From Chitinophaga sp. SYP-B3965 (GTDB taxonomy: Bacteria > Bacteroidota > Bacteroidia > Chitinophagales > Chitinophagaceae), in NCBI RefSeq assembly GCF_009647655.1, contig NZ_WJFD01000001.1, positions 2,356,001-2,420,000 on the forward strand: 64,000 nt of DNA, given 5' to 3'. The position numbers and the translations under genes were made by a program. Position 1 is the first letter of the stretch, and every line of letters begins with the position of its first letter. The notes beneath the pieces were generated by a model. It saw nothing but the letters and a program-made list of their open reading frames with translations. It did not search any database and had not been told where the DNA came from. Below, one piece after another: positions 1 through 7,992 of the stretch.

Positions 1-151
1 GCACGGCTATTTTCTTTGCCTGTTCAAATGTAACCGTGTGGTTTGTGATCGGGCCGATCTCGCTATTCAGTGCTGAGGTTGACTGCTTCTTACAACTGAA
101 TAAAAATAAGGTGGAAATGAATAGAAATAAATAGGGTAACTTCCGGTACAT
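1..151 (-). CDS. Lipoprotein, 5' end only (gene runs off the left edge)
   Basis: The first 50 codons of a minus-strand gene start at the ATG at 151-149. The product begins MYRKLPYLFLFISTLFLFSC, a hydrophobic signal peptide ending in a lipobox (LFSC at residues 17-20), followed by KKQ and a polar mature sequence. It is therefore an exported lipoprotein. The readable part ends FEQAKKIAV, which resembles the opening of the pro-region of some C10/Spi-type peptidases, but that is only a weak resemblance and no function is assigned. It is divergent from the small gene at 236. Confidence 0.6.
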   Translation of the reverse strand, partial: MYRKLPYLFLFISTLFLFSCKKQSTSALNSEIGPITNHTVTFEQAKKIAV

Positions 152-235
152 AGTTTTTGTTTTATTGGGTTATCAGGGCTGGGTTAATTACGATACCGAA
201 AATAGGAAAACCGTACAAGGTTAGAATAAACTCCT

Positions 236-673
236 ATGTTAATAAATGATTATGGTTACTCAGACACGCAGTTAGAAAGAACGTACGTGCATCACCCCAA
301 CGGATTTGAGCGGCTCGCTGCAGAAACGCCCGCCCCCCTCACAATGCCTTGCCGTTACCTGGTTTCCTACACATGGCCAGTGGTGCCCAGGCGCATCGAA
401 AAAAAGGAAGACAACATCACCTGGTATCATAAATCAAAAAAGGCAGACAAACCGTTTATCGCCACACTCTCCCACGATAAAAAGTGGATTGCAGCTACCT
501 TTACGAGGGAAACGGGTAATTTATGGAGCAATCCTGAACGCAGTTGCCACCATGCAGATCCTGCCATTCATTTAAAACGCGGTGAAACGAAAAGCCTGGA
601 GTTGAAGGTGTTTGTTATTAAGGGGGATCTTTCGCAGTTATTGAGCCTTGTGAATAAGGAAATGCGCCGTTAA
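236..673 (+). CDS. Small protein of unknown function, possibly a C-terminal gene remnant
   Basis: A 145-residue reading frame with no signal peptide or membrane segment. Residues about 45-145 look like a folded beta-rich C-terminal domain (a YTWPVVPRR stretch, then LWSNPERSCHHADPAIHLKRGE). The first 40 residues look unstructured and atypical for a start. I do not recognise the family. The composition suggests that this is the surviving tail of a longer secreted or carbohydrate-related protein whose 5' part is gone. The last 36 bp overlap the convergent gene at 638-1198. It may not be expressed. Confidence 0.4.
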   Translation: MLINDYGYSDTQLERTYVHHPNGFERLAAETPAPLTMPCRYLVSYTWPVVPRRIEKKEDNITWYHKSKKADKPFIATLSHDKKWIAATFTRETGNLWSNPERSCHHADPAIHLKRGETKSLELKVFVIKGDLSQLLSLVNKEMRR

Positions 674-1198
674 AAACTGATTGCAAAGGGCCAGGATCTC
701 ATCAGGTTTTCTGTCTAAACCATGAATTGAGAAAACAATGTTCGTTTTACCTGCAATGCAAAGCTGATGTTTGGGTACAGTATAAGTTGTTGATCCCGTA
801 CCATCAGTAGGAGATACCGTGTAATTTCCCTCATAGATCACTATACTAAACCCTGTTATATCTTCCCATAAAATACTCTTTTTACGCCGGGCCTGAAATT
901 TCTGTAAAAAGGCAAAGCTGCCGTAGAGACTTTTACTCGGGGATAACGCTATACCCTCATTTGATATTATCATGGCTGCTTTCAAAGGAATTTTAGTCGA
1001 AATAAAATCGATCAGGAAAGGAAGAAGGAAAACAGTAGCAATAATGCCATACGCCAAAGCATCGTGGGAATTGTTGGTTGTAAACATCGCATATAAATAC
1101 CCAACAACAGGTATAGCCACTAGCAGCAGGCATCCAAGGCTGGCTTCTCTGTGAGCATCAGTTGATCTTTTTATGATGATGGTTTCCACTTTGAGCAA
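638..1198 (-). CDS. Small two-TM membrane protein (STM3941-like)
   Basis: A 186-residue protein with two hydrophobic helices near the N-terminus (about residues 21-40 and 48-65), then a soluble region carrying a W-E-D-I-T-G-F motif around residue 115. This layout resembles the STM3941/YcxB-like group of small membrane-anchored proteins of unknown function; that assignment is tentative. No ATG lies between the in-frame stop at 1229-1231 and the hydrophobic region, so the start is probably the TTG at 1198. The gene lies just downstream of the susD terminator and is not obviously part of that unit. Confidence 0.5.
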   Translation of the reverse strand: MLKVETIIIKRSTDAHREASLGCLLLVAIPVVGYLYAMFTTNNSHDALAYGIIATVFLLPFLIDFISTKIPLKAAMIISNEGIALSPSKSLYGSFAFLQKFQARRKKSILWEDITGFSIVIYEGNYTVSPTDGTGSTTYTVPKHQLCIAGKTNIVFSIHGLDRKPDEILALCNQFLTAHFLIHKAQ

Positions 1199-1218
1199 GA
1201 TAGGTATTTTCTCAAAAA

Positions 1219-1246
1219 AAAGGGTTGCTCAATTGAGCAACCCTTT
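1219..1246 (-). terminator. Rho-independent terminator of the fecR-susC-susD unit
   Basis: A perfect palindrome, AAAGGGTTGCTC-AATT-GAGCAACCCTTT, followed on the minus strand by an uninterrupted T run (1213-1220). It lies 12 bp beyond the susD stop codon, as expected for the end of this transcription unit. Confidence 0.85.
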
Positions 1247-1258
1247 CTATACAATGCT

Positions 1259-2842
1259 TTAATTATACCCTGGATTCGGTGGTACACTATTCGTAGACCT
1301 GTCAATCTCCTGCTGAGGGAAGGGCCTTAACGTATGAAAATCCTTGATAGCGGCTGCTTCCGGGTTATACAATTTCACCCTGCTCACCAACGTTCCCGTA
1401 CGCTTAAGATCAAACCACCGCTGTTGTTCACCGAAAAGTTCCCTTGCCCTTTCATCCAGTATAAAATTCAGATCAGGAACAGCAGGTGTGGAAACCGTAA
1501 GATCAGTACCGGTCACCGATCTTTTTGCACGCAGTATATTGATGGTATTCCTTGCATCAGCAGGCCGCTGCAGCATCACTTGCGCTTCCGCTATATTAAG
1601 ATACATCTCAGCAATCCTGAACACAAAGAAAGACCTTGATCCCGCAGTAATACCTGCAGATGATCTTAACGGATCAAGGAATTTAACCGGGCAAAGGAAC
1701 ATTGTTCTGTCCGCCGTGGAATTGATCAACGTTGAATCCCAGATCTTGTAATTATGTTTAGCCTTTTCGCTTTGCGGAACATTCTCCGTTGTAACAAGTA
1801 TTGCGGTATCCCCCAACTTCATACCAGCCGGAGCCGTAGCCAGGTTATTGCAATAATAAACGTGCTGAAAACCCTCCGTATAACGCTTATCAGCCTGCCT
1901 GTCAAAAAGCGAATTGCCATATGCCGTAAACTTAAATCGGTTATATGGTCTGCCGTTTAAAACATCCCGTTGCATACCCGCTGCGTTTTCATACACGGGA
2001 ACAAAGTACAAATGCGCGGAGTTACCTTCTCCGTTCAGCAATTCACTGGTAGAGAATTGCACAGACCATATTACTTCACTGTTCTTCTGATTGTTCATAC
2101 TGAAGATGGCGCCATAGGAATCAGAGAGGGAGAAATTATAATCATCAATCACACTTTGAGACAGATCCGCTGCATCTTGCCATTTCTCACGCACCAGGTA
2201 TACACGCGCGAGCAATGCTTTTGCAGCAGCTTGTGTTGCTCTTCCATACTCCGGTTGGGTAACCGGTAAATTGGTAATGGCATACAGCAGGTCCGGGATG
2301 ATAGCATCTGTATAGATCTTATCCTCACTTGCTCTGATGGTTTCCGTATTGATGCTGTTTATTTCATGAAGGGACAAGGGTAGATCACCAAATGTTTGTA
2401 CTAGTGTAAAGTAATAAAGTGCGCGGAGAAACCTTGCTTCTGCAACACGTGTACGCTTGAACACAGAGTCCAGCCCGGGGATCCCGTCAGCCCTGTCTAC
2501 CACGGTATTGCAGCCGTTGATACCAGCGAAATAATTGGTGTATAAGTTGGTGGTATAAGTAGCACCGGCTGTAAACCCAACAGTATATTCATTGAAGTAT
2601 TTAAAACTTCCGTCACGGCCTTCTGTATAGGTATCCACACCATATTCTGTCATTGAAAAACCCTGCTCCTGCCCATAGAACTGCCGTAATGTGCTGTAGG
2701 CCGCATTTACTCCTCCTGTAAGCCCTGGGGCATCCACAAAATAACTGCCTGCTGTAATACCGCTCACTATCTTTTCATCCAGATCCTTTTGGCAGGATAC
2801 TGCCAGCGCAGCAAATAAAATTAATATATAGCTCTTTTTCAT
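1259..2842 (-). CDS. SusD/RagB-family outer-membrane nutrient-binding lipoprotein
   Basis: A 527-residue lipoprotein (signal MKKSYILILFAALAVSC, lipobox AVSC). It has the usual SusD layout: an N-terminal helical SusD-like domain with the FLRALYYFTLVQTFGDLPL motif around residue 140, and a C-terminal RagB/SusD domain with AEMYLNIAEAQ and the ERARELFGEQQRWFDLKRTG signature. SusD proteins form the lid on the SusC barrel and bind the incoming oligosaccharide or peptide at the cell surface. It starts 11 bp after the SusC gene. No hydrolase gene follows, so the substrate cannot be inferred. Confidence 0.93.
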   Translation of the reverse strand: MKKSYILILFAALAVSCQKDLDEKIVSGITAGSYFVDAPGLTGGVNAAYSTLRQFYGQEQGFSMTEYGVDTYTEGRDGSFKYFNEYTVGFTAGATYTTNLYTNYFAGINGCNTVVDRADGIPGLDSVFKRTRVAEARFLRALYYFTLVQTFGDLPLSLHEINSINTETIRASEDKIYTDAIIPDLLYAITNLPVTQPEYGRATQAAAKALLARVYLVREKWQDAADLSQSVIDDYNFSLSDSYGAIFSMNNQKNSEVIWSVQFSTSELLNGEGNSAHLYFVPVYENAAGMQRDVLNGRPYNRFKFTAYGNSLFDRQADKRYTEGFQHVYYCNNLATAPAGMKLGDTAILVTTENVPQSEKAKHNYKIWDSTLINSTADRTMFLCPVKFLDPLRSSAGITAGSRSFFVFRIAEMYLNIAEAQVMLQRPADARNTINILRAKRSVTGTDLTVSTPAVPDLNFILDERARELFGEQQRWFDLKRTGTLVSRVKLYNPEAAAIKDFHTLRPFPQQEIDRSTNSVPPNPGYN

Positions 2843-2853
2843 GTTACGCGTTT

Positions 2854-5800
2854 TTAAAATGAAGCACTAATTCCAAAGCTTATCACCCTGTTAGCAATGG
2901 CATTCTCAAGTGTTAAGTAACCATTCTGAGCAGGTATCTCAGGGCTAATGCCTTTTAATCCCGGTATAGGATGGTTCATCCAGGCAAAACAGTTCTGTGC
3001 CGTAACATATGCCCGTAAACTGGAGAAAATACGTGTATTAGCCAATGCATCAGGTATCGTATAACCCAGTGTAATATTGGGAATGCTGATGTATGATCCG
3101 TCGTTATAATACAATGCACCCAGGTAGTTGATACCGCCGGTAGTTCCCCTTGGACCTGCATTGGTTGGATTGGTTGCAGACCAGTAAGGCAGGTTCAGCA
3201 TACCATATGCAGAAGTATAGAAACTCAGGCTTTTGCTGGCATCACTGTAAATGGTTTGCCCCTGGCGGAAATAAACGAAGATGGACAGGTCTACTCCTTT
3301 ATAGGCGAACCGGTTGGTGAGCCCTGCCGTCCATTTAGGTCTGGGTGTACCAATAATAACCCTGTCTATGGCATCTGTTTTACCATTATTGGCAGGGTCC
3401 AGGATCTTCAGATCACCGGGTACGGCACCATACACTGCTGCAGCGGGTGCCTCATGTGTTTGCCAAACACCTGTCATTTTATAATCGAAGAAGATATTGA
3501 TGGGCTGGCCAACAAACCATCCATTCCCGATGTCCTGCTGCTGACCACTGGTGAGGGCTACAATAGCTTCTCTGTTGATATCGAAGTATGTTTCCACATT
3601 CCATTGCAATCCTTTATCTCTTTTTACCGGAATAGCAGAGAGTGTTATCTCTAAACCTTTATTCCTTGTTTTGCCAATGTTCTGCAGGAAACTGGAAAAG
3701 CCGGTGTAGGATGGAATGGCCCTGGCCAATAGCAGGTTATATGTGTTCTGGTGATAGAACTCAACAGCGCCGGAGATACGGTTTCCCCACAGCGCAAAAT
3801 CAAGACCGATGTTGGTAGATGCCGTTGATTCCCATTTAAGGCCTGCATTAGCCAATGCACCAGGCCTGTAGCCATAAGCAGGCGTAGCGGCATCCCAGCT
3901 ATACACTGTTTTAGTCAATCCTCCCTGTGTTGCATAGGGACTGATACCTGTATTACCGGTAACACCATAACTAGCCCTGAGCTTAAGATCTGAAACCACC
4001 TCCTGGCCTTTCATAAAACCTTCTTCACTCACCCGCCATGCCAGTGCAACGGAAGGGAAATACCCCCATTTACTGCCCGGTGCCAGCCTGGAAGAACCAT
4101 CTGCGCGCATGGTTACCGTAGCTAAATACTTATCATCATAACCATAATTGATCCGTCCCATATAAGAAAGGATAGACCAGGAACTATAGTTGCTGCCATA
4201 ACCGGTAGCATTACCTGTACCCAGATTATAGAACAATTGTGAATCATAAGGTATACCGCTGGCTGAAAGGTTAGAAGATTGGTAAATATCTTTCTGCAAG
4301 CTGAAAAGCCCCGTAGCATCAATACTGCTTTTCCCGAATGTTTTTGTATACTTCAGGATATTTTCGATGGTATAGTTCACATCATAAGTACTGTTAGTAC
4401 CTGCAGTAGCAAGGCCATTATTGTTACTCAGGCTGCTGTTGTAAGAGCCGTTATTCGTATTGGAATTGTCCAGCCCCAGGTTCAGGCGATAGCTCAGCCC
4501 ATCCATGATCTTATACTCGCCATATAGGCTTCCAAAGAAACGGTATGTTTTTCTAAGGTCTGAAACAGGGCTGTTAATTTCTGCCAATGGATTATGCCGT
4601 GATCCGTCTGGTTGGGGATTAACGGAGCCATCCGCTTTATAAGGACTGGTACCGGGGAATAATTGTAACGCTGCGGCCAGATAAGCGGCACTGCTGATGA
4701 TCCCATAATTCTGCTCTCCATAGGTATAGAAGGAATTGGTACCAATCTTTATTTTATCGTTTATCTGCTGGTCCAGGTTCACGCGGATATTATACCTTGT
4801 AAAATCTCCTTTTTGTACAATTCCCTCTTCATTATAATAATTCGAAGAAATGGAATATTTCGTTTTGTCCGTCCCCCCTCTTACAGATACTGTATGACTT
4901 TTCGCATTCCCCTTCTTAAAAATAAAGCCTTCATAATTTGTTGACAGGTTATTCTGCAATGCCGCCGTTTCACCCGGATATACAGGCCCGTTAAAGGAAG
5001 CTTTAAAATCACTGAACGTTTTTGTGTTCATCATCTCAATATCGCCGATCCGATCTGTAATGCCATAATAACCGTCGTAGGATAATATTGCCTTACCCGT
5101 CTTCCCTGTTTTGGTAGTGATAAGGATCACCCCGTTTGCACCTCTTGAGCCGTAAATAGCCGTGGCAGAAGCATCCTTTAATACTTGCACGCTTTCCACA
5201 TCTCCCGGATTTACGCCGTTAATATCACCTGCCATGGGTATCCCATCCAGCACATACAACGGCTCGTTGCCTGCTGTAATAGAGCGGTTGCCTCTAATGC
5301 GGATGGAAGTGCTTGCGCCTGGCCTTCCGGAGCTGTTTACGATATCCATTCCGGCCACTCTTCCTTTTAAAGCCTGTGCAACACTTACAACCGGGCTTTC
5401 TGCAATGGTTTTGCTGTTCACAGAAACCAATGCCCCCGTGATATCGCTTTTCTTCTGAGAGCCGTAACCTATCACCAGCACCTCATTTAACCCTGTGTTC
5501 TTAGGTTGCAATATGATGTTGAGCACAGTACTTTCCATCACCCGCACCTCTTTATTTTCAAAACCAATGAACCTGAAAACAAGCACTGCATTATTGCCCG
5601 ATAGGGCAATGCTGTATTTACCATCATTGCCTGAAGACACAGCATTATTACTGCCCTTTTCATAAATATTAACACCTGGCAGGGCTTCCCCCTTATTATC
5701 CGTTATTGTGCCAGACACCTGTATCTCTACAGGAGCATCTGCGCTTTTGGTGGCTTTGGCAACAATAAGAACCGTACGATCCCTGATAATAAAACTGAAG

Positions 5801-6111
5801 GGCTGACCTTTAAAACATTCATTCAATGCTTCTGTTAAGGAAACATCTTTCACATGAATGGTCACCTTCTTAGCCGATTGTAATTGATCTTCGTCATACA
5901 AAACACTGTAACCACTCTGTGTTCGGATCTCTTTGATCGTTTCCAATAACGAAGCATTGGTTTTGTTCAGGCTGATCTTTTGCGCAACGGAGGAAGCACT
6001 TACCTGCATAAATGCTATCAGGTGCAGGAAAAACGACATCCTGATCACAGAGAATAATCGTGAGCGGGCACGGGACACCCTGCTGCTCATGGCAGTACTA
6101 ATCTTTTGCAT
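2854..6111 (-). CDS. SusC/RagA-family TonB-dependent transporter with STN signalling domain
   Basis: A 1085-residue outer-membrane barrel. In order: signal region (to about residue 43), an STN domain (about 44-120) that contacts a FecR anti-sigma factor, a carboxypeptidase-regulatory-like beta-sandwich (about 130-215), a TonB plug with the SusC signature DGIPMAG and VLKDASATAIYGSRGANGV, then the 22-strand barrel ending in a C-terminal F. The STN domain together with the FecR gene 42 bp upstream marks it as the sensor of a trans-envelope circuit: substrate binding should release the cognate ECF sigma factor. It is coupled to the SusD gene by an 11-bp gap. Confidence 0.93.
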   Translation of the reverse strand: MQKISTAMSSRVSRARSRLFSVIRMSFFLHLIAFMQVSASSVAQKISLNKTNASLLETIKEIRTQSGYSVLYDEDQLQSAKKVTIHVKDVSLTEALNECFKGQPFSFIIRDRTVLIVAKATKSADAPVEIQVSGTITDNKGEALPGVNIYEKGSNNAVSSGNDGKYSIALSGNNAVLVFRFIGFENKEVRVMESTVLNIILQPKNTGLNEVLVIGYGSQKKSDITGALVSVNSKTIAESPVVSVAQALKGRVAGMDIVNSSGRPGASTSIRIRGNRSITAGNEPLYVLDGIPMAGDINGVNPGDVESVQVLKDASATAIYGSRGANGVILITTKTGKTGKAILSYDGYYGITDRIGDIEMMNTKTFSDFKASFNGPVYPGETAALQNNLSTNYEGFIFKKGNAKSHTVSVRGGTDKTKYSISSNYYNEEGIVQKGDFTRYNIRVNLDQQINDKIKIGTNSFYTYGEQNYGIISSAAYLAAALQLFPGTSPYKADGSVNPQPDGSRHNPLAEINSPVSDLRKTYRFFGSLYGEYKIMDGLSYRLNLGLDNSNTNNGSYNSSLSNNNGLATAGTNSTYDVNYTIENILKYTKTFGKSSIDATGLFSLQKDIYQSSNLSASGIPYDSQLFYNLGTGNATGYGSNYSSWSILSYMGRINYGYDDKYLATVTMRADGSSRLAPGSKWGYFPSVALAWRVSEEGFMKGQEVVSDLKLRASYGVTGNTGISPYATQGGLTKTVYSWDAATPAYGYRPGALANAGLKWESTASTNIGLDFALWGNRISGAVEFYHQNTYNLLLARAIPSYTGFSSFLQNIGKTRNKGLEITLSAIPVKRDKGLQWNVETYFDINREAIVALTSGQQQDIGNGWFVGQPINIFFDYKMTGVWQTHEAPAAAVYGAVPGDLKILDPANNGKTDAIDRVIIGTPRPKWTAGLTNRFAYKGVDLSIFVYFRQGQTIYSDASKSLSFYTSAYGMLNLPYWSATNPTNAGPRGTTGGINYLGALYYNDGSYISIPNITLGYTIPDALANTRIFSSLRAYVTAQNCFAWMNHPIPGLKGISPEIPAQNGYLTLENAIANRVISFGISASF

Positions 6112-6153
6112 CTTAACGTGGATTATTTATTTGATTGATTGTGAGAATCCGGC

Positions 6154-7311
6154 TTATTTCATGAGTATTACTTTCCTTCCTTCAATTTTATAGCTGAAAC
6201 CACCAACAATACCAACATTGTCCAGCAGTTCGCTTATATTTTTGTAACGGGAGATGGTTCCACCAAATCTTGTGTGTTCCAGGTTTCCCTGATATTCTAC
6301 TTCCACATCGTACCAACGGGCTGCCGTTCTCATCACTTCCTGAATGCTTGCCTTATTAAAAACAAACAATCCGTCCTTCCAGGCAGCGGCTTCTTTTATA
6401 TCCACCGCAGCCACCGTTATTCCTTCTACGGAACGTTTAACACTGGCCTGCTGACCCGGTAACAAGATCACAGACTGTTGCTTATTTACCAGGTTTATTT
6501 TTCCTTCCAGCAACGTTGTTTTCAGCACCGGCTCTTCCTGATAAGCGTTTATATTAAAATGCGTTCCCAGCACTTCCACTACCTGCTGTTCAAAAACTAC
6601 CCTGAATGGTTTTGCCCTGTTATGCGCCACTTCAAAATAAACCTCCCCTGTAACCTGCACCTTTCTTTCATTATCAGGAAAGCTGGCAGGGAAAGTAAGA
6701 GAGGAGGCTGCATTCAGCCATACCCTGCTTCCATCCGGTAATGAGATCTTGAATTGCCCTCCCCGAGGGGTAGATATCGTATTATAGGTTAACGCGCCAG
6801 AGGAACCGCCCTTCGCATCATAGATCACCTCTCCTTCTGCTGATTTTGTAATGGCTGTATTTCCCTGCATGGCCAGCTGACCATTCTTTGCACCGGTTAA
6901 TATCACCTGCTGGCCGTTGGACAAGGTGAGTATCGCTTTATCACTGCCCGGTGCTATATCATTTTCATGTATGCCAGACGTGATAGCCATTGGCTGAACC
7001 GGCCGGTACCAATAAAAGGTGAGCAGGCCAATTAACAGAACAGCTGCTGCGGCAGCAGTCTGCGCTACAATACGCTTGTAAAAAGGGATAACTTTCCCTT
7101 TAGGAGCACCTATCCCTACCAGTAAGGATGACTTGATCTCATGCTTCAATATTTCACGGTCTTCCCCGGAGAGCTCCGCTGTAAATTCTTCTCCTTTATC
7201 AAAAGCATCATAATACGCCTGCAGAAATACCTTTTCCGCTTCCGTTGCTTTTCCATCAAGCACCTTAGCAGCCAACCGTTCCAGGTATTCTTTATTGTAT
7301 TTAGCAGCCAT
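6154..7311 (-). CDS. FecR-family anti-sigma factor (DUF4974 C-terminal domain)
   Basis: An inner-membrane regulator with a cytoplasmic sigma-binding N-terminus (YNKEYLERLAAKVLDGKATE), one TM helix about residue 85-105 (AAAAAVLLIGLLTFYW), a periplasmic FecR domain with the PDGSRVWLNAASSLTFP motif, and the C-terminal DUF4974/STN-like domain (FGGTISRYKNISELLDNV). I chose the ATG at 7311 rather than the upstream TTG at 7359, because the TTG extension does not look like a FecR N-terminus. It lies 42 bp before susC. Its sigma gene starts on the opposite strand 101 bp away. Confidence 0.9.
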   Translation of the reverse strand: MAAKYNKEYLERLAAKVLDGKATEAEKVFLQAYYDAFDKGEEFTAELSGEDREILKHEIKSSLLVGIGAPKGKVIPFYKRIVAQTAAAAAVLLIGLLTFYWYRPVQPMAITSGIHENDIAPGSDKAILTLSNGQQVILTGAKNGQLAMQGNTAITKSAEGEVIYDAKGGSSGALTYNTISTPRGGQFKISLPDGSRVWLNAASSLTFPASFPDNERKVQVTGEVYFEVAHNRAKPFRVVFEQQVVEVLGTHFNINAYQEEPVLKTTLLEGKINLVNKQQSVILLPGQQASVKRSVEGITVAAVDIKEAAAWKDGLFVFNKASIQEVMRTAARWYDVEVEYQGNLEHTRFGGTISRYKNISELLDNVGIVGGFSYKIEGRKVILMK

Positions 7312-7412
7312 GTATGCCGTGTTTAAATAGATAGTCTGGAAAAAAACAAAATCTCCCAAAATAATCTAATTTTATTTTACAACCTTTATCTATCATTCAC
7401 AAAAACCGATTT

Positions 7413-7988
7413 ATGCCTGGCATCAGTACCTCTACTGATCTACAATTATTCCATCTGCTAAAGCAAGATGATCAGTCTGCTTTTGAAGCGCTTTATGAAA
7501 GGCACTGGCAATCCCTGTTTAATATGGCATATAAAAGGTTGGGAGAACGGGAAGTTTGCAAAGACCTGGTGCAGGATGTATTTACCGATCTGTGGGAGAA
7601 ACGGCAGGAAAAAGAGATCCGTGAGCTGCTACCTTATCTCCATACCATGATAAGGTATAAAGTTTACACTCTGTTATCCAAAGGCCAGGCCACACCTCAT
7701 TTTATAGAGCCGTTTGAAAACATGGCGGTATCTCCCCTTACTGCCAATGCGCGCTTTGATGAAAAGGAAACCAGGCAGCTGATCTTATTGTGGATGGAAA
7801 CGCTACCTTTAAAAAGGAGAGAGATCTTCCGGATGAGGTTCCTGGAAGACAAGTCTACCAAAGAGATCAGTATGGCATTGCACATTTCTCAAAAAACAGT
7901 GCAGAACCAGTTACTTCGGGCCATCCTTGGTCTGAAAGAAAACATTAGTAGTGTAGTGATCTTACCTCTATTATTTTTCTTTAAATAA
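7413..7988 (+). CDS. ECF RNA polymerase sigma-70 factor
   Basis: A 191-residue sigma factor of the Bacteroides-expansion type. Region 2 covers residues about 20-85 (FEALYERHWQSLFNMAYK, then DLVQDVFTDLWEKR) and region 4 about 125-180 (LPLKRREIFRMRFLEDKSTKEI, helix-turn-helix ISQKTVQNQLLRAI). The C-terminus ends in a hydrophobic tail, VVILPLLFFFK. It is divergent from fecR, which is unusual because these genes are normally co-directional, but it is the only sigma gene next to that fecR and is its likely partner. Its stop lies 4 bp from the convergent permease stop. Confidence 0.9.
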   Translation: MPGISTSTDLQLFHLLKQDDQSAFEALYERHWQSLFNMAYKRLGEREVCKDLVQDVFTDLWEKRQEKEIRELLPYLHTMIRYKVYTLLSKGQATPHFIEPFENMAVSPLTANARFDEKETRQLILLWMETLPLKRREIFRMRFLEDKSTKEISMALHISQKTVQNQLLRAILGLKENISSVVILPLLFFFK

Positions 7989-7992
7989 GCAT

